This document shows, piece by piece, positions 32,579 through 41,467 of a stretch of 64,000 nucleotides of DNA. Positions within the stretch are counted from its first letter, which is position 1; every line of letters starts with the position of its first letter. The stretch is from the NCBI GenBank assembly GCA_050013875.1, contig JBEKEK010000023.1:59661-123660 (forward strand). Reading direction: 5' to 3'. The notes beneath the pieces were generated by a model that had not been told where the DNA came from, did no database searches, and saw nothing but the letters and a program-made list of their open reading frames with translations. This DNA is from Trebonia sp050013875 (lineage in GTDB: Bacteria > Actinomycetota > Actinomycetes > Streptosporangiales > Streptosporangiaceae). The translations under genes and the position numbers were made by a program.

Positions 32579-32816
32579 CTCTCCCGCTTCGCAGAGCACC
32601 TCGCTGCTGGCTAACTGTAGGCCGCCGCGGGGCCGGCGAACAGGGCGGCCGCACCCGGCCCAGTTGGCGACTCGTGCGGGTGAAGGGGAACCACGCGTGC
32701 GTTCCATATAGCGGTGGTTGAAAGCCCCCACCTGTCGGGGCACGACAAGCTCGGCCACTGACTTTCCGTCGCCGCGGGCGGTTGGCGCGCGGGCGGGCGG
32801 GCGGGAAGATGGCCGC

Positions 32817-34022
32817 ATGACTCGTGTGGCGATCATCGGCGGCGGGATCGGCGGGCTGACGGCGGCGATCGCGCTGTCGCGGGCCGGGGCTGACGTCAGC
32901 GTGTATGAGGCGGCGGCCGAGCTGCGGGAAATCGGGGCCGGGGTGGCGCTGCATCCCAACGCGATGCGGGTGCTGCGGGCCATCGGGGTCGAGGACGCCG
33001 TGCGGAAGGTCGCCGGGCGGTCGGAGTGGGCGGTCACCAGGAACGGGGTGACCGGCCGGGTGATCAGCAAGACGAGCCGGGGTCAGCAGGCCGCGCTGCA
33101 GGGGATCGAGGGCGCGACCGTGCACCGGGCCGACCTGCTCGACGTGCTCGCCGCCGCGGTGCCGCCGGACGTGGGGGTGTCGCTGGGCAAGCGGTGCGTG
33201 TCGGTTGACGCCTACGGCGAGGTGGCGCTGGCGCGGTTCGCGGACGGGAGCTCGGCCGAGGCCGACGTCATCATCGGCGCCGACGGCATCCACTCGGTCG
33301 TGCGGACCGCGCTGTTCGGGCCGGGCGCGCCCCGGTTCACCGGGAAGATCTGCTACCGGTCGGTGATCCCGGCGGCGGCCGTGCGCGGCACGCCGCTGGC
33401 CGCCGACAACGGGCAGTGGCTGGGGCCGCACGGCACGATCGTGCTCTACCCGCTGCGCGGCGAGGAGCTGATCAACGTCGTCTGCCACTACGACGACGAG
33501 AGCTACCGGCATGAGTCCTGGGTCGCCCAGTGCGAGCGCTCGGAGGTGCTTGAGCGGTACGCGGGGTGGCACGAGTCGCTGCTGCGGCTGTTCGAGGCCG
33601 GGGACACCTGGTACAAATGGGCGCTCTACGACCGGGACCCGATCCCGGCCTGGACCCGGGGGCGGGTGTCGCTGCTTGGCGACGCGGCGCACCCGATGCT
33701 TCCCTACCTGGGGCAGGGCGCCTGCCAGGCGATCGAGGACGGGGCGGTGCTTGCCACGGCGCTGTCCGCGCCCGGCGCCGACATCGATCCGGTGCAGGCG
33801 CTCGACCGGTACGAACGGACCCGGCGGCCGCGCGCGTCGCGGGTGGTGCTCACCGCCCGCGAGCGCGGACTCTCCAACCACCTGGCCTCACCGCTGGCCG
33901 CGCTGCGGCGGGACCTGGTCATCGCGGTCCGCAAACGGCTCAACCGGCGCGACACCGACGGGCGGGGCGCGGCCTGGCTGGCCGGCTACGACGCGACCGC
34001 GCCCGACGTGCTGGCCCCCTGA
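32817..34022 (+). CDS. FAD-dependent aromatic-ring monooxygenase (salicylate-hydroxylase-like)
   Basis: 401 aa from ATG 32817; the longer open frame upstream lacks similarity. RVAIIGGGIGGLTAAIALSRAG is the GxGxxG FAD motif, ADVIIGADGIHSVVR is the DG motif that touches both FAD and NAD(P)H, and GRVSLLGDAAHPMLPYLGQGACQAIEDGAVLA is the GD motif with the conserved PxxGQG. These three motifs define group A flavoprotein monooxygenases such as salicylate and 3-hydroxybenzoate hydroxylases. The substrate is not deducible. The gene is followed after 35 bases by a phosphoribosyltransferase on the same strand, apparently unrelated. Confidence 0.87.
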   Translation: MTRVAIIGGGIGGLTAAIALSRAGADVSVYEAAAELREIGAGVALHPNAMRVLRAIGVEDAVRKVAGRSEWAVTRNGVTGRVISKTSRGQQAALQGIEGATVHRADLLDVLAAAVPPDVGVSLGKRCVSVDAYGEVALARFADGSSAEADVIIGADGIHSVVRTALFGPGAPRFTGKICYRSVIPAAAVRGTPLAADNGQWLGPHGTIVLYPLRGEELINVVCHYDDESYRHESWVAQCERSEVLERYAGWHESLLRLFEAGDTWYKWALYDRDPIPAWTRGRVSLLGDAAHPMLPYLGQGACQAIEDGAVLATALSAPGADIDPVQALDRYERTRRPRASRVVLTARERGLSNHLASPLAALRRDLVIAVRKRLNRRDTDGRGAAWLAGYDATAPDVLAP

Positions 34023-34057
34023 GCAGGTCACGGGAGGCGGAGGTAAGGTCACGGGCT

Positions 34058-34552
34058 ATGGAGAACGCACGGGAGGAACTCGACTGGCGCGCGTTCGGCG
34101 TCGCCTCACGCGACCTGGCGCGGGAGATCGCGGACTCCGGGTTCCGGCCGGACATCATCCTGGCGATCGCCCGCGGCGGGCTGTTCGTGGCGGGCGCGCT
34201 GGGCTACGCCCTGGCGGTGAAGAACCTGCACGTGATGAACGTCGAGTTCTACAACGGCGTCGGCACCACGCTCGACATGCCGGTGATGCTCCCGCCGGTG
34301 CCGAGCGCGGTCGACTTCTCCGCCAAGAAGGTGCTGATCGCCGACGACGTGGCCGATACCGGCAAGACCCTTGAGCTGGTCAGGAATTTCGTCTCCGGGC
34401 ACGTGGCCGAGGTCCGGGCGGCCGTGATCTACGAGAAGACCCAGTCGCTGATCAAATGCGACTACGTGTGGCGGCGGACCGACTCGTGGATCAACTTCCC
34501 GTGGTCGAGCCAGCCGCCGGTCATCGACGGCCTCGGCGTGCTTGACGCCTAG
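34058..34552 (+). CDS. Phosphoribosyltransferase (xanthine/hypoxanthine-like)
   Basis: 164 aa from ATG 34058; TAAGGT lies 8 nt upstream. PDIILAIARGGLFVAGALGYALAVKN holds the conserved basic-Gly loop, and VLIADDVADTGKTLELVRNFV is the PRPP-binding motif (hydrophobics, two Asp, TGKT). FPWSSQPPV in the hood matches purine PRTases of the XPRT group. It would convert a purine base and PRPP to the nucleotide in salvage. Family length is typical. Regulation not evident. Confidence 0.85.
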   Translation: MENAREELDWRAFGVASRDLAREIADSGFRPDIILAIARGGLFVAGALGYALAVKNLHVMNVEFYNGVGTTLDMPVMLPPVPSAVDFSAKKVLIADDVADTGKTLELVRNFVSGHVAEVRAAVIYEKTQSLIKCDYVWRRTDSWINFPWSSQPPVIDGLGVLDA

Positions 34553-34571
34553 GCCGCCGACTTTTTTGCTG

Positions 34572-35471
34572 TCAGTCGAAATAGTGCCCGGTGTCGATGT
34601 CGGCGATCAGCCCGGGGTGGGCGGGCTGCCAGCCGAGCAGCTTGCGGGTCAGTTCGCTCGACGCGGGGGCGTCGGCCGCGACGAACGCGGCCAGCCAGCC
34701 GAAGTGGCCGGCCACCTCGTCGCCGGTCACCGACCGCACCGGCAGGTCCAGCCGCTTGCCGATGACCGCGGCGATGTCGCGGAACGGCACGCCCTCATCG
34801 GCGACCCCGTGCAGCCGAGAGCCCGCGGGCGCGCTCTCCGCCCCCAGCCGGAACAGCCGCGCGGCATCGAGACGGTGCACCGCGGGCCAGCGGCTGGCCC
34901 CGTCGCCCGGGTAAGCGGAGACGCCCTTGGCCTTGGCCATCTCGATGATGGCGGGAACGAAGCCGTGGTCACCGTCACCGTGCACGGAGAACGACAGCCG
35001 CACCACCGCCGAGCGGACGCCGCGTGCCGCCAGGGCGAGGGTGGCCTGCTCCGAGGGGATGCGGGGGGCGGCGTGCGAGGCGGGGTCGGGCTCGTCCTCT
35101 TCGGTGCCCACCCGGCCGGCCTTGAGCAGGCCAGTGCCGGAGGTGACCATGAACGGCTTGCCCGAGCCGGCCAGCGCCTGGCCGATCGCCTCGATGGCGC
35201 TCAGATCGGCCCGGGCGGAGTCGGCCATGCTGGTGGTCGCGGAGATGTTGGTGAACGCGGTGTGGATGACCCCGTCCGATTCGGCCGCGCCGGCCCGCAG
35301 GCTGTCAAGGTCCGCCAGGTCGCCGCGGTGCGGCCGGGCGCCGGCCTGCTCAAGCGCCGCGGCGGCCTGGTCGGAGCGGGCCAAGCCGGCGACCTGATGG
35401 CCGGCTTCGATGAGCTCAGTGACGACGGCGGAACCGATGAAGCCGGTCGCGCCGGTAACGAAGATGCGCAT
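34572..35471 (-). CDS. NAD(P)-dependent epimerase/dehydratase-like (atypical extended SDR)
   Basis: 299 aa. RIFVTGATGFIGSAVVTELIEAGHQVAGLARS gives the GxxGxxG nucleotide loop with a basic Arg after strand 2 (NADP preference). The usual YxxxK is replaced by a region around PSEQATLALAARGVRSAVVRL, as in the SDR_a subgroup close to YesF/NmrA-like sugar epimerase homologues. A C-terminal DIAAVIGKRLDLPVRSV and LLGWQPAHPGLIADIDTGHYF are typical. The substrate is unknown. In many genomes a LysR regulator is encoded divergently; here only the tail of one remains at 35500-35826. Confidence 0.85.
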   Translation of the reverse strand: MRIFVTGATGFIGSAVVTELIEAGHQVAGLARSDQAAAALEQAGARPHRGDLADLDSLRAGAAESDGVIHTAFTNISATTSMADSARADLSAIEAIGQALAGSGKPFMVTSGTGLLKAGRVGTEEDEPDPASHAAPRIPSEQATLALAARGVRSAVVRLSFSVHGDGDHGFVPAIIEMAKAKGVSAYPGDGASRWPAVHRLDAARLFRLGAESAPAGSRLHGVADEGVPFRDIAAVIGKRLDLPVRSVTGDEVAGHFGWLAAFVAADAPASSELTRKLLGWQPAHPGLIADIDTGHYFD

Positions 35472-35499
35472 GGTTCCTCGCCCTGCTGGGTGGTGGGGT

Positions 35500-35826
35500 T
35501 ACTGGGTGCCGCGGCTCCAGCATGCGGACGGCTCCCCCGCGCCCGACGGGCCGCTGGTCGATGCCCTGGAGGACAAGCTCGAGCTGATCGCGGCCGGCCA
35601 GGCGATCGCCATTGTCTCCGCCGGGCTGCGGGCCGACCACCTTCGCCCCGACCTCACCATGGTCCCGCTGCACGGCGTCGAGCCGACGCACGTGGTCCTC
35701 GCGACCAGGGCCGGCGACCGCGGCCGTCTGGTGGCGGCCTTCCGTAAGGTCGCCGCGGACCACCTGCGCCCGCCCGAGCAGGCCGTCGCCTCGGCCGACG
35801 ACGACGGCCAGGGTGCCGGCGCGTGA
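35500..35826 (+). pseudogene. LysR-family regulator, C-terminal remnant
   Basis: In the frame ending TGA 35826: LQHADGSPAPDGPLVDALED, KLELIAAGQAIAIVSAGLRA, LRPDLTMVPLHGVEPTHVVLA then a last helix. This is the second half of a LysR effector-binding domain; the HTH and first subdomain are gone. It lies divergently from the epimerase gene that it probably used to control. Confidence 0.75.
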
Positions 35827-35918
35827 TCCTCCGGCACTATTAATCAACCTTCTCTGATAAGTTGTGACTGAACATCTCGTCACGACACTCACGCACTCAC
35901 CACGCCGGAGGCACGCTC

Positions 35919-36479
35919 ATGTCCGACTCCCGCCCCGTCCTGCTGCTGATGGACTTCCAGCACGGCATCGTCGAGCGGATCGCGGATCCGGCCGTCGTCG
36001 ACGCCGCCGGCCGCGCCGCGAAGGCCGCCCGGGCGGCGGGCATCCCGGTGATGTTCGTCCGGGTGGCGTTCCGTCCCGGCTATCCCGAGGCCGCCGCCAG
36101 CAACCCGACGTTCGGCGCGGTCAGCCAGCTGGGCGACGCGATGACCCAGGACCACCCGGCCACCCAGGTGCACGCCGCGCTCGAGCCGCGCCCGGACGAG
36201 CCGGTCATCATCAAGCGCCGGGTCAGCGCGTTCAGCGGCAGCGACCTCGACGTCCTGCTGCGCGGCGCCAACGCGGACTCCCTGATCCTCGCGGGGATCT
36301 CCACCAGCGGCGTCGTCCTGTCCACCGTCCGCCAGGCGGCCGACCTTGACTACCGCCTCGCCGTCCTGGCCGACGCCTGCGCCGACCAGGACCCCGAGGT
36401 GCACCGCGTCCTGACCGAAAAGGTCTTCCCCCGCCAGGCCAGGGTCACCACCACCGACGAGTGGATCGCCACCCTCTAG
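35919..36479 (+). CDS. Isochorismatase-fold hydrolase lacking the catalytic Cys
   Basis: 186 aa, ATG 35919 with GGAGG about 9 nt upstream. PVLLLMDFQHGIVERIAD contains the Asp (about 12) of the isochorismatase triad and IIKRRVSAFSGSDLDVLLR the Lys (about 98). At the third position, where nicotinamidase-like members have Cys, the sequence is AGISTSGVVLSTVRQAADLDY, that is Gly. PhzD-type isochorismatases also lack Cys and work by acid catalysis, so the protein need not be dead. Its substrate is unknown. The gene ends 14 bases before a block of inverted repeats. Confidence 0.83.
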   Translation: MSDSRPVLLLMDFQHGIVERIADPAVVDAAGRAAKAARAAGIPVMFVRVAFRPGYPEAAASNPTFGAVSQLGDAMTQDHPATQVHAALEPRPDEPVIIKRRVSAFSGSDLDVLLRGANADSLILAGISTSGVVLSTVRQAADLDYRLAVLADACADQDPEVHRVLTEKVFPRQARVTTTDEWIATL

Positions 36480-36492
36480 GCGCGTCAACCGA

Positions 36493-36659
36493 CCTGTCAG
36501 CTACGCCAACGACATCGCCTAGTGGTGTCGATGGCGTCCCGACCAGGTCGATGGCGTAGCCGACAGGGAACGGGCCTGTCACCTACGCCAACGACAGCGC
36601 CTAGTGGTGTCAATGGCGTAGGCGACAGGTTTCATCAGGTCGTTGGCGTAGCTGACAGG
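36493..36659. repeat. Array of 21-bp inverted/direct repeats, locus 1
   Basis: Six arms in 167 bases. Forward arms at 36493-36513 and 36575-36595 begin CCTGTCAGCTACGCCAACGA or the C variant. Reverse arms at 36527-36547 (degenerate), 36547-36567, 36609-36629 and 36639-36659 end TGGCGTAGCTGACAGG or near variants. Forward and following reverse arms form roughly 55-base stem-loops with 16 or more paired bases. The array fills the gap between two convergent genes. The same family recurs at 61692-61860. Confidence 0.9.
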
Positions 36660-36764
36660 GCCGCAGGGCGATGCCGATCTTGAAACGCCCGGCTGTCCGT
36701 ACCGGCGGCACCGCTGCGGGCCGGAGGCCGGTCGCGCGCTACCGCAGAAGCGGATACGTGCAGG

Positions 36765-39242
36765 TCAGAGGTCCGTTAGGTAGGAGCGGTCCGGGGGGCG
36801 GCGGCGTTGGTGGGGCAGTTCGGGGGCCAGGCCGAGGCCGAGGGCGAGCAGTTCCTCGGCCTGGGCTGCCTCGAGGGGGACCGAGAGCAGGTAGCCCTGG
36901 CCGTACTGGCAGCCCATGCCGGCCAGCAGTTCACGCTCGGTCTCGGTCTCGATTCCCTCGGCGATGACCTCGACCTCGAGGGTGCCGGCCAGCCGGACGA
37001 TCCCCTTGACCAGCGCGTGCTGCCGCCAGGAGGCGGCGATGCCGGTCACGAACGATTTGTCGATCTTGAGCACGTCGATCGGCAGCTGCAGGAGGTAGCT
37101 GAGCGAGGAGTAGCCGGTGCCGAAGTCGTCGATCGCCAGCCGCACGCCGATCTGCTTGAGCTCGTCAAGCTCGGCGCCGATCCGTTCACTGTCGCCGAAC
37201 AGGACGGACTCGGTGAGCTCAAGGAGCAGCGCGGACGGCGGCAGGCCGGACTCCCGCAGCGCCGCGCGGACGCCGGTGACGAACCCGGGGTCGCGGAACT
37301 GACGGGCGGAGACGTTCACCGACACGTGCGGGCCGGCGTCATCGGGCGACTCCATCCGGCGGCGCCACTGCACCATGTCGGACAGGGCCTGCCTGACCAC
37401 CCAGGCGCCGAGCGGGACGATGTGCCCGGTCTCCTCGGCCAGGGTGATGAACTGGCCGGGCAGCATCATGCCCCATTGATGGTGGGGCCATCGGATCAGC
37501 GCCTCGAAGCCGACGATCTGGCCGGTGTTGAGCTCCACGATCGGCTGGTAGGCGAGGGTGAACTCCGAGTTGTTGACCGCTTCCTCGAGCGCGGCCTGCA
37601 CCTCGCGCCGGCGCAGCATCCCGGCCGACAGGGCCGGCTGGTAGCGCCGCCAGCGGCGCTTGCCCGCCGTCTTCGCCGCGTACAGGGCGAGGTCCGCGTG
37701 GCGCAGCAGCTCGTCCGCGTCGGCGCTGTCGGCGGAGGTGGCGACGCCAACGGTGGCCGTGGTGATCACCTCGGCGTCGGTCAGCCGGAACGGCTCGGTG
37801 AACGCCGCCACGATCCGCTCCGCGAACGCCTCCACCGCCTCGGTATCCGGTGCGTCGTCGATGAGCAGCGCGAACTCGTCGCCGCCGAGCCGCGCGGCGG
37901 TGTCCGACGGCCGCACCGACGCCGCCAGGCGGCCGGCCACCGACGTCAGCAGCTCGTCGCCGCTGCCGTGGCCCATCGTGTCGTTCACCACCTTGAAGTC
38001 GTCCAGGTCCACGAAGAGCATGCCGACGACCCGCTCGGTGCGGTGCGCGTGGTCGATGGCGTCGGCCGCCCGGTCGGCGAACAGCACCCGGTTCGGCAGG
38101 CCGGTCAGCGCGTCATGGTAGGCCTGGTGCTTCAGTTCCTGCTCAAGCTGGTGCTGCTCGGTGACGTCACGCAGGGTGAGCACCACGCCGCCGACGGTCC
38201 GGTCGCCGCGCAGGTCGCTTGACCGGACCTCAAGCACGGCGTCACGGCCGTCGAGGCGTTCGATCCGCAGCAGGAAGCCGTGCGCGCCGTCGGTGATCCC
38301 GGCCAGGATCATGTCCATCACCCGCATGACATCGGCCCGGGTGTCCTGGTCCACCAGATCCTCAAGCCGGCTGCCCTCGACGGCGACGTCACCGAAGATG
38401 GCGTCGGCGGAGGGGGTCGCGTAGTTGATCCGGCCGTCATCGCCGACGATCAGGATCGCGTCGGAGGTGTTCCGCACCAGCGTCCGGAAGAGCGCCTGGC
38501 CGCGCTGCCTGACTACCTCCTGGGTGAGCGTGACCCGCTCGACGGCCAGCGCCGCCTGGCCGGCCAGGATCTCCAGCGCCTCCGACAAGTCGGCCAGCAG
38601 CCCTTGCTGGCCGTAGACGGCGAGGACCCCGATGTGCGGGTCCCCGGTCGGCCGGTCATTGAGCTTCAGCGGGCAGAGCAGGGCGCCTTCCCCGGCAGCG
38701 ACCCGGGTAGCGGTGAACTCGGCCGCCGGGATGAACACGGGCCGGTGCAGCTCGGACAGCAGCCCCTCGGTGAGCTCGCGGAGGCGGTTGCCTGCCATCT
38801 CGTCGGCGACGGCCGCGGGCGTGGTCGCGGGCACGGCGGTGACCGCGCGGAGCCGGCCGTCGCGGCGGACGGCCAGGACGGCCGTCACCCGGCCGATCGT
38901 GCCAAGCTCTGGCTGGCTGATAAGGGCGACGGCCGCGTTCTGGGCGGCCGTCGCGATCTCCTCGGCCGAGGTCGCCGAGGCGAGCGAGGCGCCTGCCATC
39001 CGCAGCGTCCGCTCGCGGACCAGCCCGCGCCGGTGCGACGAGGCCACGTCCCACAACCGGGAAAGCATGAGCAGGTACAGTACCCCGCACAGCACTGCGA
39101 CGACAGCATCCCCCTCGTCGCGGTGCAGGAAGGCGCGGACGAAGAGGAAGATCGGCGGGGCGACGGACACCAGCGAGATGACGTAGTAGGTCAGCACGCG
39201 CCGCGACAGCACGACGCGACCCTCGCTCCCCGCCTCCATCAT
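36765..39242 (-). CDS. Membrane GAF-PAS-GGDEF-EAL protein (cyclic-di-GMP turnover)
   Basis: 825 aa from ATG 39242 (GGAGGGG upstream); a TTG 13 codons earlier is less likely. Two N-terminal membrane segments (VLTYYVISLVSVAPPIFLFV; AVVAVLCGVLYLLMLSRLW) are followed by a GAF-like domain, a PAS domain (RTLVRNTSDAILIVGDDGRINYATPSADAIFG), GGDEF (YHDALTGLPNRVLFADR ... RLGGDEFALLIDD, intact) and EAL (FEALIRWPHHQWG, ELTESVLFGD, LAIDDFGTGYSSLSYL, VIAEGIET). All main catalytic motifs are present, so both synthase and phosphodiesterase activity are possible. It probably tunes c-di-GMP in response to a signal bound by GAF/PAS. Confidence 0.92.
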   Translation of the reverse strand: MMEAGSEGRVVLSRRVLTYYVISLVSVAPPIFLFVRAFLHRDEGDAVVAVLCGVLYLLMLSRLWDVASSHRRGLVRERTLRMAGASLASATSAEEIATAAQNAAVALISQPELGTIGRVTAVLAVRRDGRLRAVTAVPATTPAAVADEMAGNRLRELTEGLLSELHRPVFIPAAEFTATRVAAGEGALLCPLKLNDRPTGDPHIGVLAVYGQQGLLADLSEALEILAGQAALAVERVTLTQEVVRQRGQALFRTLVRNTSDAILIVGDDGRINYATPSADAIFGDVAVEGSRLEDLVDQDTRADVMRVMDMILAGITDGAHGFLLRIERLDGRDAVLEVRSSDLRGDRTVGGVVLTLRDVTEQHQLEQELKHQAYHDALTGLPNRVLFADRAADAIDHAHRTERVVGMLFVDLDDFKVVNDTMGHGSGDELLTSVAGRLAASVRPSDTAARLGGDEFALLIDDAPDTEAVEAFAERIVAAFTEPFRLTDAEVITTATVGVATSADSADADELLRHADLALYAAKTAGKRRWRRYQPALSAGMLRRREVQAALEEAVNNSEFTLAYQPIVELNTGQIVGFEALIRWPHHQWGMMLPGQFITLAEETGHIVPLGAWVVRQALSDMVQWRRRMESPDDAGPHVSVNVSARQFRDPGFVTGVRAALRESGLPPSALLLELTESVLFGDSERIGAELDELKQIGVRLAIDDFGTGYSSLSYLLQLPIDVLKIDKSFVTGIAASWRQHALVKGIVRLAGTLEVEVIAEGIETETERELLAGMGCQYGQGYLLSVPLEAAQAEELLALGLGLAPELPHQRRRPPDRSYLTDL

Positions 39243-39520
39243 TGCCCCGTGCCCCTCCGTCCCGCCTTCTTCGCAGTTCAAGAGCCCTATTGCACTCTAT
39301 TCTGAACGTGACCACCGGCTCCGGAGAGCGTGTGACTACGGCCTTCCGGGCGGGGCAACGTCTCGTTCCACCAATCTCCGCCCATGATCTTGATCTCGCA
39401 CTTGCCTTTGTTATCTGAGCACAAGCCAATGCTCAAACCCTGCCAATAGCGGGCATTACGGGCCACAGCGGCCAGCGCTACCATATGACGGCAGATGAAT
39501 CCGTACGAAACAGGTGGCAA

Positions 39521-40915
39521 ATGGCGAAGAACCTGCAAGAGGTGCTTGACGGCGCCGGCAGCACCGTCGAATTGCTGCGCAATTCTCAGCTCGGCGCCTA
39601 CATCTACCCCGTCGTCCCCTTGGAGTTCACGAACTTCCGCCGTGAAGTGATCGCGTGGCGGGAGACGGCGGTGCTCTACGACCAGTCGCACCACATGCAC
39701 AACATCTTTATGTCCGGACCTGACGCGCTGAAGCTAGTCACCGACACCGGCATCAACTCCACCGCGAAGTTCCCGGTCGACACCGCCAAGCAGTTCGTCC
39801 CGGTTTCTCCGGAAGGCGGGGTTATCGGAGACGGCATCCTGTTCCGCGAGTCAGAGGAAGAATTCACCTTCGTCGGCCGCGCACCGGTCGCCAACTGGCT
39901 GCTGTTCAAGGGATCAAATGGCTACAACGTGGACATGGCGCTCGATCCGCGGTCGCCGTCCCGGCCGTACGGCAAGGCGGTGACGCGCAAGCTGTGGCGG
40001 TTCCAGATCCAGGGGCCGAGCGCGTGGGCGGTGATCGAGAAACTCAACGGGGAGCCGCTCGAGCAGGTCCGGTTCTTCCGTATGGGTTGGATGAACATCG
40101 GCGGGGAGAAGGTCCGCACCCTGCGGCACGGCATGGCGGGTGCGCCCGGGCTGGAGATCTGGGGGCCCTACGAGTCCTACGACAAGATCAGGGACGCGAT
40201 CCTCACCGCTGGCGTCGAGTTCGGACTTGAGCCGTGCGGCGCGCGCGCCTACTCCTGCAACACGCTCGAATCGGGCTGGATCCCGTCCCCCCTGCCCGCC
40301 ATCTACACCTCGCCTGAGCTGCGCTCCTATCGGGAGTGGCTGGGCGCGGACTCCTACGAGGCGACCAACGCTATCGCCGGGTCGTTCGTGTCGGCCGACA
40401 TCGAGGACTACTACACCAACCCGTGGGAGCTCGGTTACGGTGGGTTCGTGAAGTTCGACCACGACTTCATCGGGCGGGACGCGCTGGCCGCGATCGACGG
40501 ACCCGCACAGCGGCGGAAGGTCACCCTCGCCTGGAATGCCGCCGACCTAGGGGAACTGCTGAAGTCGCCGGCCGGCCCGGGGCCCGGCTACCAGTTCTTC
40601 GACCTGCCGAACGCGAACTACGGGTCGTCCAACTTCGACTCGGTGGTGGACGCCTCGGGGAAGGTCGTCGGGCTCTCCATGTTCACCGGCTACTCGGCCA
40701 ACGAGCGGTCCGGGCTCTCACTGGCCACCGTCGACCCGGACGTGCCGATCGGCGCCGAGGTGCGCATCATCTGGGGCGAACCGGACGGCGGGACGAAGAA
40801 GACGACGGTGCAGCCGCACCAGCAGTTCGCGGTGCGGGCGATCGTGTCGCCCACGCCGTACTCGGCCGTGGTGCGGGAGAGCTACCACGAGGGCTGGCGG
40901 TCGGCGATCACGTAG
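39521..40915 (+). CDS. Tetrahydrofolate-dependent aromatic O-demethylase (LigM/DesA family)
   Basis: 464 aa from ATG 39521 (family start MAKNLQEVLD...; an in-frame ATG at 39485 is possible). It follows LigM/DesA almost throughout: VELLRNSQLGAYIYPVVPLEF, AVLYDQSHHMHNIFMSGPDAL, KQFVPVSPEGGVIGDGILF, FQIQGPSAWAVIEKLNG, TLRHGMAGAPGLEIWGPYES, NTLESGWIPSPLPAIYT and FVKFDHDFIGRDAL. LigM and DesA move the methyl group of vanillate, 3-O-methylgallate or syringate to tetrahydrofolate, releasing protocatechuate or gallate. Homology covers the full length. The gene is solitary; LigJ at 26885 would act further down the same pathway. Confidence 0.85.
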   Translation: MAKNLQEVLDGAGSTVELLRNSQLGAYIYPVVPLEFTNFRREVIAWRETAVLYDQSHHMHNIFMSGPDALKLVTDTGINSTAKFPVDTAKQFVPVSPEGGVIGDGILFRESEEEFTFVGRAPVANWLLFKGSNGYNVDMALDPRSPSRPYGKAVTRKLWRFQIQGPSAWAVIEKLNGEPLEQVRFFRMGWMNIGGEKVRTLRHGMAGAPGLEIWGPYESYDKIRDAILTAGVEFGLEPCGARAYSCNTLESGWIPSPLPAIYTSPELRSYREWLGADSYEATNAIAGSFVSADIEDYYTNPWELGYGGFVKFDHDFIGRDALAAIDGPAQRRKVTLAWNAADLGELLKSPAGPGPGYQFFDLPNANYGSSNFDSVVDASGKVVGLSMFTGYSANERSGLSLATVDPDVPIGAEVRIIWGEPDGGTKKTTVQPHQQFAVRAIVSPTPYSAVVRESYHEGWRSAIT

Positions 40916-41014
40916 CGCCCCGCGAGCGGCTGGCCGGGGGCTGAGGCCGGCCAGCCGCGAGGGTGGATGGTTGGGTTCGCTCGTAAGCGCTTACACGCTC
41001 CTTGCGCTACGCGG

Positions 41015-41260
41015 ACACCGGTGAGTCGCTTGACCCCGTGCGCAGCCCCCGCGTAGATGTGCAGTTCGGCCGCCGGCCTGATTGAGCCGGGTGGCGTAGT
41101 CAATGGCGTCGTCACGGAACCCGTCGACGTTCCCGGCGCAGATGTACGCCGGGGGAAGCCCGGTCAGGTCAGTGGCCCGCGCGGGCGCCGCGTAGACGGG
41201 AACCGCCGGCGTGCCGTAGAGGTCGCCGAGGTAGGAGCGCCAGCCGAACTCGCTCGAGAG
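41015..41260 (-). pseudogene. Alpha/beta hydrolase (carboxylesterase, HSL-like) remnant
   Basis: One minus frame reads EFGWRSYLGDLYGT, VPVYAAPARATDLTGLPPAY then GNVDGFRDDAIDYATRLNQAG; a second frame continues AELHIYAGAAHGVKRLTG. Together they are the C-terminal third of an Abhydrolase_3 protein, with the acid (DGFRD) and the His (AHGV) of the triad, split by a frameshift near 41070. The HGG and GDSAGG parts are missing. Confidence 0.7.
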
Positions 41261-41467
41261 GCCTACGTCGGGACGATCGACGAGGCCGGCCAGGCACTCG
41301 ACCGAGCAGCCCTGTTCCTCACCCAGCACCTCAACGCTCACTGACCGAACAACAGCGCTCGACGCGGTAAGACCGGCCACCCAATCACGTTGTGATCGGC
41401 GCACCGGACAAGGGCACGAATACAGTCATGGAACGGCCAGTCCCGCTGAGCCTGACCCTATGGGTCC

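Noticed and set aside
32790..32812. GCGGGCGGGCGGGCGGG run as a G-quadruplex regulator
   Set aside because: Short G-runs are frequent by chance in DNA of this composition; position alone is not enough.
36493..36659. CRISPR array
   Set aside because: Repeats occur in both orientations with irregular spacing and related spacers, and there are no cas genes.
36807..38222. 471-codon plus-strand open frame
   Set aside because: Antisense of the GGDEF-EAL gene, with no family motif of its own.
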